A DNA stretch of 64,000 nt. Source: Clostridia bacterium (GTDB lineage: Bacteria > Bacillota > Clostridia > Christensenellales > Aristaeellaceae). The notes under the pieces are model-generated. The model was not told the DNA's origin and searched no databases. It was given only the letters and a program-made list of their open reading frames with translations. This document shows positions 46,798-55,997 of the stretch, in pieces (positions within the stretch are counted from its first letter, which is position 1; every line of letters starts with the position of its first letter). The DNA is taken from NCBI GenBank assembly GCA_017429265.1, contig JAFRPG010000090.1:176069-240068 (forward strand), written 5' to 3'. The position numbers were made by a program, and so were the translations under genes.

Positions 46798-47859
46798 TTA
46801 CCGTTCTTCCGGAAGACCGATGACGGCGTCGAAAGCCGGCTTGGTCTGCAGATCTCCGCCGAAGAGCAGGGGCCAGCTCTGTTCCCTGCGGAAACCGGTC
46901 AGCCAGCTCTCCGCGTCGGTGAGGCCCCAGAAGGTCACGCTCTCCAACGGGATCCCGTCGCGGCGCAGCCCGAGGAGAGCGCCGAAGAAGTCGCGGTAGG
47001 CCTGCGCGAGCGCCTTCTGCCCCGCTTCGTCGCTGCGGTTGCAGTGGATGTCCAGCTCTGTCACATGCAGTGTCAGGCCGAGGGATGCGTAGGCTCTGGC
47101 GGCCTGCTCCCACAGTGCGACGTTCATGCGGTTCAGCTCGAGATGGCTCTGCATGCCCATCCCGTCGACAAGGCCTTCCGCGCACAGGCCGCGCAGCGTG
47201 TGAAGGATCGCGTCAAGCTTCTGCGGGAAGTAGGCGTTGTAATCGTTGTAGAACAGTTTCTGACCCGGCAGGGTATGCAGGCGGGCTTCCCGGAAAGCAG
47301 CCGTGATGAACCGCGGGCCGGCGATGCGGTACCACTCGCTGCGCGTACGGCAGCCGTTCTCCCCGCCCTGGTCCGGCTCGATCGCCTCGTTGACGACGTC
47401 CCAGGCGTAGACAAGGCCCGGATACTTCGCGTTCACATGATCCATCACGTCGGCAATGTATGCCGCCTGCCTGCGCAGGAGCAGATCCGGCTCCGCGTCC
47501 TTCGCGTCCGGCGCGTCGGACCAGCCTTCGCGGAAGAACCATTTCGGCGTCTGATTATGCCATACCAGCACATGGAAGCGGACGCGCAGCCCGTGCGCCT
47601 CCGCGTAGGACAGCATGCGGTCGACAAACGTGTAGTTCTGCACGGTCCGCACCGGGTCGCCGCGTTCAAGCGTCGCCGCGCGGTCAAGGATGCGCTCTGG
47701 CTTCATGGCGTTCTCCGCCGTGATCGAGCTGAAGTGCCGCAGGAGCAGGGCTTCCCTGCCCGGATCCATAAGCTCTCTCCCGGAGATCGCCGCGCCGATC
47801 AGAAAACTGTGATCATATGCCTCCCGCAGGGAAGGCGCCTGTAATGCATTGCCGGACAT
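46798..47859 (-). CDS. GH10 endo-1,4-beta-xylanase, apparently cytoplasmic
   Basis: 353 residues, a single glycoside hydrolase family 10 barrel. Conserved blocks: TAENAMKPERI, FHVLVWHNQTPKWFF, AWDVVNEAIEP with the acid/base glutamate, HVTELDIHC with the nucleophile glutamate, and VTFWGLTDAESWL. There is no signal peptide or binding module, unlike most GH10 xylanases, so it should act inside the cell on imported xylo-oligosaccharides. GGAGG precedes the ATG. It lies 38 bp downstream of a formate/nitrite-type channel gene on the same strand and converges on an FGGY sugar kinase. Confidence 0.93.
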   Translation of the reverse strand: MSGNALQAPSLREAYDHSFLIGAAISGRELMDPGREALLLRHFSSITAENAMKPERILDRAATLERGDPVRTVQNYTFVDRMLSYAEAHGLRVRFHVLVWHNQTPKWFFREGWSDAPDAKDAEPDLLLRRQAAYIADVMDHVNAKYPGLVYAWDVVNEAIEPDQGGENGCRTRSEWYRIAGPRFITAAFREARLHTLPGQKLFYNDYNAYFPQKLDAILHTLRGLCAEGLVDGMGMQSHLELNRMNVALWEQAARAYASLGLTLHVTELDIHCNRSDEAGQKALAQAYRDFFGALLGLRRDGIPLESVTFWGLTDAESWLTGFRREQSWPLLFGGDLQTKPAFDAVIGLPEER

Positions 47860-47897
47860 CCGATCTGCCTCCGTTCCGTATCATCCGTCAAAAGGAA

Positions 47898-48476
47898 TTA
47901 CTTTTTGAAAAGTTTTCCGGTCAGGAGCCATTTCATCAGGTAGCTGCCCGCAGCGTTGCCGACAGCCGCCAGCGGGATCACCCACCAGCCGATGCCCCGC
48001 GCGATCCCCATATACCCGGCCAGGGCGATGGAGTGCGCGTAGCCCGACAGGATGAACAGGGCCACGCCGTAGACCACGAAGGGCAGGCGGCCCACTTCCC
48101 TGACCGGCGGCGTCGTGGCCAGATACATGCAGATCCCGCACATGACGCTCTGCCATATGACCTTGATCGGATCCGCATAGGCGGCGGTCAGTTTCTGTGC
48201 GCTTTCCGCGATCTCGGGCAGGAAGACCGACGCCAGCAGACCGCAGCCGACCGCGCCGACGATGTTGAAAACCAGCATCATCAGCTTGTCGGTCACGGAA
48301 TAGTCCGCGCGCGTCACCCGACCGGTAAACAGCTCGGCATCGAAGTTGACGACAAACCAGAGTCCCGCGCTGAAGAGTACCGCACCGGGAATGCCGCCGC
48401 CGACCTTCAGATTGACGATGCAGCCCATACAGATCAGGATACCTGCGGCTGCGGAACGGGTCAGGGAAACTCTCAT
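47898..48476 (-). CDS. Compact formate/nitrite transporter (FNT) family channel
   Basis: 192 residues, shorter than the roughly 260-280 of typical FocA/NirC because loops and ends are trimmed. Motifs: NFDAELFTG (the FNT aELFTG block), GICMYLA and FILSGYAHSIALAGY, where the pore histidine of the family is kept, then a last helix with GNAAGSYL. Five or six membrane segments are visible. FNT channels pass formate, nitrite, hydrosulfide or lactate with a proton. The ATG at 48476 has AGGAGG 9 nt upstream; longer starts lie within the ribosome site. It shares a transcript with the xylanase. Confidence 0.83.
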   Translation of the reverse strand: MRVSLTRSAAAGILICMGCIVNLKVGGGIPGAVLFSAGLWFVVNFDAELFTGRVTRADYSVTDKLMMLVFNIVGAVGCGLLASVFLPEIAESAQKLTAAYADPIKVIWQSVMCGICMYLATTPPVREVGRLPFVVYGVALFILSGYAHSIALAGYMGIARGIGWWVIPLAAVGNAAGSYLMKWLLTGKLFKK

Positions 48477-48539
48477 GGGCATCTGCCTCCTTGAAGCCTT
48501 GCGGATCATCCGGCCTGCCGGCGGGCGGCAAGCCTCCAT

Positions 48540-48568
48540 AGTCTATGACAAACTTCCGTGTTTGGCAA
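48540..48568 (-). promoter_or_regulatory. Promoter of the FNT-xylanase unit
   Basis: Minus strand TTGCCA (48563-48568), 17-nt spacer, TAGACT (48540-48545). Confidence 0.6.
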
Positions 48569-48609
48569 TAGATAATCGGGATGAAAACGGTGATTTTCGC
48601 ACGATTTGC

Positions 48610-48637
48610 TTGATCTTTTGCGCGGTTGGTATATAAT
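48610..48637 (+). promoter_or_regulatory. Promoter of the YARHG protein gene
   Basis: TTGATC (48610-48615), 16-nt spacer, perfect TATAAT (48632-48637). It excludes an in-frame upstream start at 48626 and supports the TTG at 48665. Confidence 0.7.
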
Positions 48638-48664
48638 GCTCCTATCAAAAGGAGGTGCTCAAAC

Positions 48665-49570
48665 TTGAAGAAACTCTGTCTTCTGCTGGCGGTTGTACTG
48701 ATGCTGTCCGCGCTTCCCGTTGTGAGCTTCGCCGACGAGCTGTACATCATCCCCGACAGCAACACCCGTCTGCTCACGTATGACGAACTCTGGAACTATC
48801 AGTACGACACCCTGATGTATGCCTTCAACGAGATCTACGCCCGCCACGGCTACAAATTCGAGACCGGCAGCCGCTGCTGGATGTGGTTCACGCAGATGCC
48901 GTGGTATCACGCCAACGAGAGCGAAAGCTCCACCAACCACCACGAAACCTACGCCGCCTGCTCGTCCATCGAGAACAAGAACGTGGACCTGATCAAGCAG
49001 GTGCGTGCCGACATGCGCGCCATGGGCACCAAGAACCCGAAGGGCCGCGGTCTGCCCACCCCGCCGACCAACGTGAACAAGCCGCGCGGCTTCAACTTTG
49101 TCGATCTCAAGCCCAACCAGAAACTGGCCGTTTACACCGCGCCTTCCTACAGCGCCTATCGCGCCAACAACGGCAAGGCCTCCTGCAACACCAGCGGCGC
49201 CGTCTACGCGCTCGGCTGGGACTCCGGCTGGATGCTGATGCTCTATGAAGCCAACGCCGCAGGCCAGTACCGCGTGGGGTATGTGAACTCCGCCGAGATC
49301 AAGAAGGGCTCCCTCCCGAACCTGCCCAACCTGACCTGGGACAACCGGAGCTGCACGGTCCTCACCACCTCCACCATGACGGACGACCCCGCCCTGACGG
49401 GCAAGGCTCTCTGCACCGTCCAGGCCGGGACCACGGTCCGCTACCTGACCACGATGTACAACTCGGAGACCTGGGACTACATCGAGACCACGATCGGCGG
49501 ACAGACGGCCCGCGGCTTCATCCGGCACGGTGCGCTCGACATCGCCTTCGACGATGACATCATCTACTGA
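48665..49570 (+). CDS. Secreted YARHG-domain protein with SH3-like C-terminus
   Basis: 301 residues. Signal peptide (about 1-23), then a YARHG domain (about 40-110) containing NEIYARHGYKF, which gives the family its name, and MPWYHANES. Two SH3-like segments fill the C-terminal half (about 145-215 and 225-290). YARHG domains are extracellular and of unknown function, common in gut Firmicutes. Start is TTG, with AAAGGAGGTG about 7 nt upstream. The gene has its own promoter and terminator. Confidence 0.87.
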   Translation: MKKLCLLLAVVLMLSALPVVSFADELYIIPDSNTRLLTYDELWNYQYDTLMYAFNEIYARHGYKFETGSRCWMWFTQMPWYHANESESSTNHHETYAACSSIENKNVDLIKQVRADMRAMGTKNPKGRGLPTPPTNVNKPRGFNFVDLKPNQKLAVYTAPSYSAYRANNGKASCNTSGAVYALGWDSGWMLMLYEANAAGQYRVGYVNSAEIKKGSLPNLPNLTWDNRSCTVLTTSTMTDDPALTGKALCTVQAGTTVRYLTTMYNSETWDYIETTIGGQTARGFIRHGALDIAFDDDIIY

Positions 49571-49589
49571 GCGGGGCTTTCCCGCTTTC

Positions 49590-49612
49590 TCCCCTCCTCG
49601 GAGGGGACTTTT
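49590..49612 (+). terminator. Terminator of the YARHG gene
   Basis: TCCCCTC pairs with GAGGGGA (49601-49607) around a small loop, followed by CTTTT. A second small GCGGG/CCCGC hairpin precedes it at 49571-49585. Confidence 0.65.
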
Positions 49613-49634
49613 GATTTCCGTCCTGCCCGAGCCC

Positions 49635-49662
49635 TTGAAAAAACTTGTTCATGTGATAGAAT
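49635..49662 (+). promoter_or_regulatory. Promoter of trkA-trkH
   Basis: TTGAAA (49635-49640), 16-nt spacer, TAGAAT (49657-49662), about 55 bp before trkA. Confidence 0.65.
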
Positions 49663-49717
49663 AGTCATTGGGCCCTGCGGCCCGTGACATTGCAGCAACG
49701 CGGAGTTGAGATAGAGA

Positions 49718-51082
49718 ATGAAAATCCTGGTTGTCGGTGCGGGCAAGGTCGGCGCGACCTTGGCGGAGCACCTCACCAACGAGCATCACGATGTCGTGGT
49801 CATCGACTCAAATGACGAAGTCCTCCACCGCTGCGAGGACATGTACGACGTCAAGTGCGTCTACGGGAACGGCGCCAACGCGCAGACCCTTCTGGACGCC
49901 GATGTCGACCGAACGGACATCCTGATCGCGGCAACGGCGGGCGACGAAGTCAATATGCTCTGCTGTCTGATCGGCAAGCGTCTTGGCGCGAAGTACGCCA
50001 TCGCCCGCATCCGTGACCCGAAGTACAACGAGAGCCTCACCCTCCTGCAGCACGAGCTGGGCATCGATCTGGCCGTCAACCCGGAGCGCGCCACCGCTCT
50101 GGAAATCAGCAAGCTGCTGCGCTTCCCCTTCGCGAGCAACATCGAATCCTTCGCAAAAGGCCTGGTGGAGATGGTCGAGTTCCGCGTGCAGCAGCATGAC
50201 GTGCTGGCCGACTGCCGGCTGCGCGACCTGAGCACCCGTCTGCCGGGTCTCCCCCGCGTCCTGTACGCGGCGGTGGAACGCAACGGATCGGTCGTGATCC
50301 CGATGGGCGACTTCATGATCCGTGCGGGCGACCGCGTGTTTGTGGCCGGCGACCAGCTGACCATCACCAATTTCTTCCGCTATCTCGGTCGGAACATCCA
50401 CTCGGTCAAGAACGTCATGATCCTCGGCGGAGGCCGGATCAGCTATTATCTGGCCCGGATGATCTCTCACCTCGGCATGAAGGTCTCCATCATCGAGATC
50501 AACCCGGAAAAGGCTGCACGCCTGAGCGAAGATCTCCCGCAGGTCAACGTTCTCCTCGGCGACGGTACCAGCCAGGAGCTCCTCGATCAGGAAGGCCTGC
50601 AGCAGATGGACGCCTTCATCACCCTCAGCGACCGCGATGAGGAGAACCTGATGACCGGCCTGTACGCCGCCTCCCAGGGTGTGCCGAAGGTGATCGTCAA
50701 GAACAACCGCGTCAATTACGCGGACGTGATCAGCCGCATGGGCCTGGATACCATCATCAGCCCGCGTCACATCACAAGCGCCTACATCCTCCGCTACGTC
50801 CGTGCCCGCATCAACCGCCACGGAACCAAGGTCGAAAAGCTCTACCGCCTCCTGGACGGAAAGGCCGAAGCGCTCGAGTTCCTGGCGCGGGCCGAGGATC
50901 CCTACATCGGCATCCCGCTCAAGGACCTGACCATGCGCCCGAACTCGCTGGTCGCCGTGATCGTCCGCCGTGGCAAGGTGATCGTCCCCTTCGGCAACGA
51001 CACGATCGAGAGCGAAGACAGCGTGGTCATCATCACCTGTGAAAGCGGCCTGAGCGATCTGAACGAGGTCATCCGCAAATGA
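49718..51082 (+). CDS. trkA: Trk potassium uptake regulator TrkA
   Basis: 454 residues with two tandem RCK units. Each unit is a Rossmann NAD(H)-binding TrkA_N domain (MKILVVGAGKVGATLAEHL at the start and VMILGGGRISYYLARMI near 232) followed by a TrkA_C domain (about 140-220 and 370-450). TrkA gates the TrkH channel from the cytoplasm. GGAG about 16 nt upstream is a weak ribosome site. Its stop overlaps the trkH start (ATGA), so subunits are co-translated. Confidence 0.96.
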   Translation: MKILVVGAGKVGATLAEHLTNEHHDVVVIDSNDEVLHRCEDMYDVKCVYGNGANAQTLLDADVDRTDILIAATAGDEVNMLCCLIGKRLGAKYAIARIRDPKYNESLTLLQHELGIDLAVNPERATALEISKLLRFPFASNIESFAKGLVEMVEFRVQQHDVLADCRLRDLSTRLPGLPRVLYAAVERNGSVVIPMGDFMIRAGDRVFVAGDQLTITNFFRYLGRNIHSVKNVMILGGGRISYYLARMISHLGMKVSIIEINPEKAARLSEDLPQVNVLLGDGTSQELLDQEGLQQMDAFITLSDRDEENLMTGLYAASQGVPKVIVKNNRVNYADVISRMGLDTIISPRHITSAYILRYVRARINRHGTKVEKLYRLLDGKAEALEFLARAEDPYIGIPLKDLTMRPNSLVAVIVRRGKVIVPFGNDTIESEDSVVIITCESGLSDLNEVIRK

Positions 51083-52557
51083 ACAGAAAGCTGATTATCC
51101 GCACGCTGGGGACCATCCTGCTGATCGAAGCGGCCTGCATGTTTCCCTCGCTGATCCTGGCTGTCGTGCATGTGGAGGACAGCTGGTCGGCCCTGCTGAT
51201 CTCCATCCTGATCTGCGCGAGCGCCGGCCTGCCGATGCGCTTTCTGGTGGAGCCCCAGTCTTCCAACCTCCGGGCGCGGGAAGGCTTCCTCATCGTGGCG
51301 CTCTCCTGGCTTCTGCTGGCTCTCTTCGGCGCTCTGCCCTTCATGCTCAGCGGCTTTATACCCAATTTCTTCGACGCCGTCTTCGAATCGGTGTCCGGCT
51401 TTACCACAACCGGAGCCACGGTCCTGACGAAGGGCCAGTATATGGACGCCGGCGGATGCATGCCCTACGGCATCGGCTTCTGGAGGGCCTTCACTCACTG
51501 GATCGGCGGCATGGGCGTGCTGGTCCTTTCCCTCGCCCTCCTGCCAAAGCTGACCGGCCGCTCGGCTCATCTGGTGCGCGCCGAAAGTCCCGGCCCTTCC
51601 CTGTCCAAGATCGCTCCGAAGATGACCGACACGGCCAAGATCCTCTATATCATCTATACCGCGCTGACGGTGTCGGAGTTCGTGATCCTCATGCTCTGCG
51701 GCATGCCGGCCTACGACGCGGCCCTGCACGCGGTCTCCAACGCGGGGACCGGCGGCTTCAGCAACCGATCGACGAGCGTGGCGTACTACAACAATCCTTC
51801 CGTCGATATCGTCATCACGGTCTTCATGACCTTGTTCAGCATCAACATGGCGCTTTACTACGCCGTGGCCACCGGCCGCTGGCGCGACTTTGCGAAAAAT
51901 GAAGAGCTGCGCTGGTTCCTCTGCATGCTGGTCGGATCGGGACTGCTCATCACGCTGCTCACGCTGCCCGTCTACACCGGAAACATCAGCGAGGCCATGC
52001 GGCATTCCTTCTTCAATGTGGCCACCGTCATGTCCACCACCGGATTCACGATCGACGGCTTCACCACGAGCTACTGGCCCGTCTCCGCGCACGGCATCAT
52101 CCTTTGCCTGATGTTCTGCGGCGCCTGCGTCGGCTCCACGGCGGGCGGCATCAAGACCATGCGCATCGCCCTCCTCGTCAAGCAGAGCAAGCGGGAAGTC
52201 GGGCGCACCTTCTATCCGCGGCGGGTTCAGCGCGTCCGCTTTGACGGCCGGGGCATCGACGAGACCATGCTCCATCAGGTGTCGGTCTTCTGCTTTGTCT
52301 ATGTTGCGCTGGTTCTCGGCGGGACCCTGCTGATCTCCCTGGAGAGCAGCGACAGCCGGTTTGATCTGATCAGCAATTTCACCGCATCCCTCACCTGTGT
52401 CAGCAACATCGGCCCCTGCTTCGGCACGGCGGCCAACGGTTTCTCCGAGTACGGGAGCTTTTCCAAGGTCGTCATGAGCATCCTGATGCTCGCCGGCCGT
52501 CTGGAGCTCTTCCCCATCCTCGCCGTTTTCCACAGGGGGGCGTGGCGCAAGGTATGA
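51079..52557 (+). CDS. trkH: Trk potassium channel subunit TrkH
   Basis: 492 residues, an integral membrane protein with four membrane-pore-membrane repeats. Selectivity-loop residues are visible in SGFTTTGATV, SNAGTGGFSNRS and STTGFTIDGF, and THWIGGMGVLVL is the usual TrkH block. It forms the K+ uptake channel gated by TrkA. Translation is coupled to trkA through ATGA. Confidence 0.96.
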   Translation: MNRKLIIRTLGTILLIEAACMFPSLILAVVHVEDSWSALLISILICASAGLPMRFLVEPQSSNLRAREGFLIVALSWLLLALFGALPFMLSGFIPNFFDAVFESVSGFTTTGATVLTKGQYMDAGGCMPYGIGFWRAFTHWIGGMGVLVLSLALLPKLTGRSAHLVRAESPGPSLSKIAPKMTDTAKILYIIYTALTVSEFVILMLCGMPAYDAALHAVSNAGTGGFSNRSTSVAYYNNPSVDIVITVFMTLFSINMALYYAVATGRWRDFAKNEELRWFLCMLVGSGLLITLLTLPVYTGNISEAMRHSFFNVATVMSTTGFTIDGFTTSYWPVSAHGIILCLMFCGACVGSTAGGIKTMRIALLVKQSKREVGRTFYPRRVQRVRFDGRGIDETMLHQVSVFCFVYVALVLGGTLLISLESSDSRFDLISNFTASLTCVSNIGPCFGTAANGFSEYGSFSKVVMSILMLAGRLELFPILAVFHRGAWRKV

Positions 52558-52585
52558 TTCTGTCGATAAAGGAGATGATCCCCGC

Positions 52586-54199
52586 TTGACCCAGAAAACC
52601 AAATCCATTGTCAGCGGTGTCTCCATCCTGGGCGTGGCCGGTATCGTCTGCAAGGTGGTGGGCGTGCTCTACCGCATCCCGCTGGCCAACATCGTCACGC
52701 AGGACGGCATGGGCGTATATTCCACGGTTTATCCCACGTACAACCTCCTGCTGACGATCTCCTCGGCGGGTCTGCCCGTCGCCATCTCCCGCATGATGGC
52801 GCACTACATCACGCGCAGCGATCCGGCCAACGCAAAACGCATCTTCCAAACGGCCATGCGTGCACTGTTGGTGTTCGGCGTGATCGCAGCCGCGCTGATG
52901 TTCTCCCTCTCGGGCGTGCTGGCTGCCTCGCACAATGATCCGGACACGCGTCTCAGCTTCATGGCCATCGCGCCGAGCCTCTTCTTCGTCTGTGTGATGA
53001 GCGCCTACCGCGGCTTTCTCCAGGGCCAGCGCAACATGATCCCGACGGCGATTTCCCAGCTGATCGAACAGATCGGCCGCGTGTTTGTCGCTCTGCCTTT
53101 CGCGCTGATCGGCATGCGCCGGAGCGGGATTGCCCACGGCGTCGCGGGTGCTCTCTTCGGCTATACGCTGGCCGAAGGTGCCGCCCTGATCTATATGCTC
53201 GTGCAGCACCGCAAATCGGCCAAGGGGCTGGATCAAGTGCCGCAGGATCCGAAAGCCGTCCCGCTCACCGTCAGGGACATCGTTCGCAGGCTCGTCGTGG
53301 TCGCGATCCCGATCACGCTCGGCGCCTGTATCGTACCGCTGGCGGGCTTCATCGACAGTCACATGATCCGGCCGCTGATGGAGAACGCCGGCATCCCGCG
53401 CGATGCGGCGCGCATCCTCTACGGCGCCTACAACGGTCCGGTGATCACGCTGATCAACGTGCCCACAGCCATCGCCATGGCCATGGGGACGAACCTTGTC
53501 CCCGATATCGCGGCCGGCCTGGCCCGCGGAGACCGCTCCTATGTGGTCCGGGAGACCGGGATCGGCCTGCGCATGGCCGCCGTGGTCGGTTTCCCCTGCT
53601 CCGTCGGCATGAGCCTACTCGCCAAGCCGCTCCTCTATTTGTGCTATCGCAGCGCGTACGACGCCTACTATCTGAACATCGCCGCCGAACTCCTCCAGAT
53701 CTCGGCGCTGACGATCGTGCTGTTCACCATGGTGCAGGCCACCAGCGGCATCCTGCAGGGCGCCGGAAAGCAACACATCCCGATGATCACCCTCGTGATC
53801 GGCGTCGCGATGAAGATCGCCCTCAACTACACGCTTGTACAGCGCGCCGACATCAACATCCACGGTGCACCCTGGGCCTCCCTGCTGTGCTACACGGTCA
53901 GCATGGTCCCGAATCTGTACTATGTCTGCAAGTGCACCGGATACCGTTTCAGCCTCACGGAAGTCATCCTCCTGCCCGGGGCCTGCGCCCTGCTGATGGG
54001 GTCCGTCGTGTACGCGATCTGGACGTTCGGCTTCGGTGATCCGGGGCATCTGAACGGCTTCCTGCTCGTGGCGGGTATCCTGCTGTGCGTGGCTGTGGGC
54101 GTCGTGCTCTACGGTTTCCTGATCCTGAAGACCGGCGCCGTTCAGGTGGAAAACCTGCCCGCCAAAGTACAGAAGCTGGTGAGGAGGTTCGTCCGATAA
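52586..54199 (+). CDS. MATE-like lipid flippase of the SpoVB/YabM type
   Basis: 537 residues with about 14 membrane segments of the MOP (polysaccharide/lipid flippase) superfamily. It opens SIVSGVSILGVAGIVCKVVG, with YRIPLANIVTQDGMG and AGLPVAISRMM, a pattern shared with Bacillus SpoVB and YabM. These probably flip cell-wall or polysaccharide lipid intermediates. Start is TTG with AAAGGAG upstream. Its stop TAA shares one base with the next ATG. The following mazG-hup-rqcP order supports the YabM-like assignment. Confidence 0.88.
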   Translation: MTQKTKSIVSGVSILGVAGIVCKVVGVLYRIPLANIVTQDGMGVYSTVYPTYNLLLTISSAGLPVAISRMMAHYITRSDPANAKRIFQTAMRALLVFGVIAAALMFSLSGVLAASHNDPDTRLSFMAIAPSLFFVCVMSAYRGFLQGQRNMIPTAISQLIEQIGRVFVALPFALIGMRRSGIAHGVAGALFGYTLAEGAALIYMLVQHRKSAKGLDQVPQDPKAVPLTVRDIVRRLVVVAIPITLGACIVPLAGFIDSHMIRPLMENAGIPRDAARILYGAYNGPVITLINVPTAIAMAMGTNLVPDIAAGLARGDRSYVVRETGIGLRMAAVVGFPCSVGMSLLAKPLLYLCYRSAYDAYYLNIAAELLQISALTIVLFTMVQATSGILQGAGKQHIPMITLVIGVAMKIALNYTLVQRADINIHGAPWASLLCYTVSMVPNLYYVCKCTGYRFSLTEVILLPGACALLMGSVVYAIWTFGFGDPGHLNGFLLVAGILLCVAVGVVLYGFLILKTGAVQVENLPAKVQKLVRRFVR

Positions 54200-55647
54200 T
54201 GCAGACTGTCACCGTCGTCACGCTCGGTCCGGGCAACCCGAACTATCTCACCCGCCAGGCCGAAAAGGCCCTGCGCGAGGCCAGGCATCTGATCCTCCGT
54301 ACCTCGCGCCACCGGACCGCCGACTGGCTCCGCGATGAGGGCATCGCCTTCACCGATTTCGACACCCTTTACGAGCGCTATGATTCCTTTGACGAGCTGC
54401 ACAGGGCCATGGCGGAAGCGCTCTGGCTGGAGGCGGAGCGGCATCCTGTGACCTTTGCGGTGCAGGACGCCATCACCGACGGCGCGGTGCGCTGCCTGCG
54501 TGAGACGCAGCCTGACGGGGCCTCCCTGCGGGTGATCCCGGGAATCTCAGCCTCGGACGTGGCCCTGGCGGAAGCCGGCGTCGTCGGGGACGGCTGGCTG
54601 ATCGTGCCCGCAAGCGACATCGGCCGCGTGACGCCCGACCCCGAGTGGCCGCTGCTGGTCACCGAGATCGACGACCGCATCCTCGCCGGCGAGGTCAAGC
54701 TGCATCTGGCCGCGCTCTACGGGGATGAAGCCCCTGTCCTGTTCTGCCCCTCCACCGCGAAAACCTCGAGAAAGCCCGCCCGGATCACGCTCTGTGAGCT
54801 GGACAGGCAGCCTGCCTATGACCACACCGTCTGTGCCGTGCTCCCGCCGGCCGGGCTCACGGACCGCGTCCGCTACGGCTTTGAGGACCTCGTCCGCATC
54901 ATGGCCCGTCTGCGCGGCGAGGGCGGCTGTCCGTGGGACAGCGCGCAAACGCATCAGTCCCTCCGCAAATATCTCCTCGAGGAGGCCTACGAAGCCGCCG
55001 GCGCCATCGATGAGGACGACATGGCACACCTTGCGGACGAGCTGGGCGACGTGCTGCTCCAGATCGTTTTCCACGCGGACATCGGCAGGAGCTCCGGCGA
55101 GTTCGACATCACCGACGTCACCAGCACGATCTGCCGCAAGATGATCCGCCGTCACACGCACATTTTCGGCGAGGACCGCTGTGAGACCGCGGATCAGGTG
55201 TCCGACAACTGGGAGCGCATCAAGCGCGAGGAGCGCCACCAAAGGACCCAGAGTGAGGTCCTCCGCGACGTATCGAAAGCCCTGCCCGCACTGACCCGCG
55301 CCGCCAAGGTGCAGAAGAAGGCCGCTCAGGTCGGCTTCGACTGGGACACCGCCGCCGAAGCCCTCCCCAAGGTCACCGAGGAGGTGGCCGAGGTGCAGGA
55401 AGAACTCGCCGCAGCCCGCGATCCGTCCGAGGAGCTCGGCGATCTGCTCTTCGCCTGCGTCAATGTGGCCCGTCTGGCGGGCTGCGATCCGGAAGAGGTC
55501 CTCACCGCCGCGACCGAGAAATTCATCCGCCGCTTTACGCGCATGGAAGAAGCGATCCTCCGTGATAATAAGGACTTCAAGGGCTTGACATTGGCGGAAA
55601 TGGATGTATACTGGAACAGGATCAAGCATGATTCCGAAACCCGCTGA
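54199..55647 (+). CDS. mazG: MazG NTP pyrophosphohydrolase fused to a tetrapyrrole-methylase domain (YabN-like)
   Basis: 482 residues. An SAM-dependent tetrapyrrole methylase-like domain (about 1-220; VVTLGPGNPNYLTRQ, VIPGISASDVALAEAG) joins two MazG domains. The first has GCPWDSAQTHQSLRKYLLEEAYE near 250 and DELGDVLLQIVFHA; the second ends with EELGDLLFACVNVAR. MazG hydrolyses aberrant NTPs. This fusion is normal for Firmicutes YabN. GAGGAGG precedes the ATG, which shares a base with the flippase stop. The 3' end contains the HU promoter. Confidence 0.93.
   Translation: MQTVTVVTLGPGNPNYLTRQAEKALREARHLILRTSRHRTADWLRDEGIAFTDFDTLYERYDSFDELHRAMAEALWLEAERHPVTFAVQDAITDGAVRCLRETQPDGASLRVIPGISASDVALAEAGVVGDGWLIVPASDIGRVTPDPEWPLLVTEIDDRILAGEVKLHLAALYGDEAPVLFCPSTAKTSRKPARITLCELDRQPAYDHTVCAVLPPAGLTDRVRYGFEDLVRIMARLRGEGGCPWDSAQTHQSLRKYLLEEAYEAAGAIDEDDMAHLADELGDVLLQIVFHADIGRSSGEFDITDVTSTICRKMIRRHTHIFGEDRCETADQVSDNWERIKREERHQRTQSEVLRDVSKALPALTRAAKVQKKAAQVGFDWDTAAEALPKVTEEVAEVQEELAAARDPSEELGDLLFACVNVARLAGCDPEEVLTAATEKFIRRFTRMEEAILRDNKDFKGLTLAEMDVYWNRIKHDSETR
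55585..55612 (+). promoter_or_regulatory. Internal promoter for HU inside the mazG 3' end
   Basis: Perfect TTGACA (55585-55590), 16-nt spacer, TATACT (55607-55612), within mazG coding sequence. It leaves a leader of roughly 80 nt before HU. Confidence 0.65.
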
Positions 55648-55700
55648 CGTCGCTCTCCCAAAGGGAGATGCGTGCGGATAAATGAAGGAGGAAATTCACT

Positions 55701-55973
55701 ATGAACAAAACCGATCTGATCAGCAAGCTGGCCGAGAGCGGCCTGAAGAAGGCGGATGCCGAACTGGCCGTCAACAGCCTTGTGAATATCGTGACCGACG
55801 CCCTGGCGAACGGCGACAAGCTCCAGCTCGTCGGCTTTGGCACCTTCAGCGTGAAAGAGCGCCCCGCCCGTGTTGCCCGCAATCTCCAGACCGGCAAGGA
55901 GATCAAGGTTCCCGCTTCCAAGGCCCCGGTTTTCAAGGCCGGCAAGGCGCTCAAGGATGCCGTGAACAAGTAA
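55701..55973 (+). CDS. hup: HU-family DNA-binding protein
   Basis: 90 residues, full length. HU bends DNA and organises the nucleoid. MNKTDLISKLAE begins the helical dimer region, GFGTFSVKERPARVARN is the conserved strand-turn, and the arm region ends with VPASKAPVFKAGKALKDAV. AAGGAGG precedes the ATG. It has its own promoter in mazG and a terminator behind, allowing high expression independent of its neighbours. Confidence 0.96.
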   Translation: MNKTDLISKLAESGLKKADAELAVNSLVNIVTDALANGDKLQLVGFGTFSVKERPARVARNLQTGKEIKVPASKAPVFKAGKALKDAVNK

Positions 55974-55997
55974 TCCGTCGCAATCAGTCTGTTCGGG

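Noticed and set aside
44675..47185. 836-codon minus-strand open frame
   Set aside because: Antisense to the lipoprotein and FGGY kinase genes and crosses a bidirectional terminator. Composition is Gly/His/Arg-rich and family-less.
50902..52653. 583-codon minus-strand open frame
   Set aside because: Antisense to trkH with low-complexity composition typical of shadow frames.
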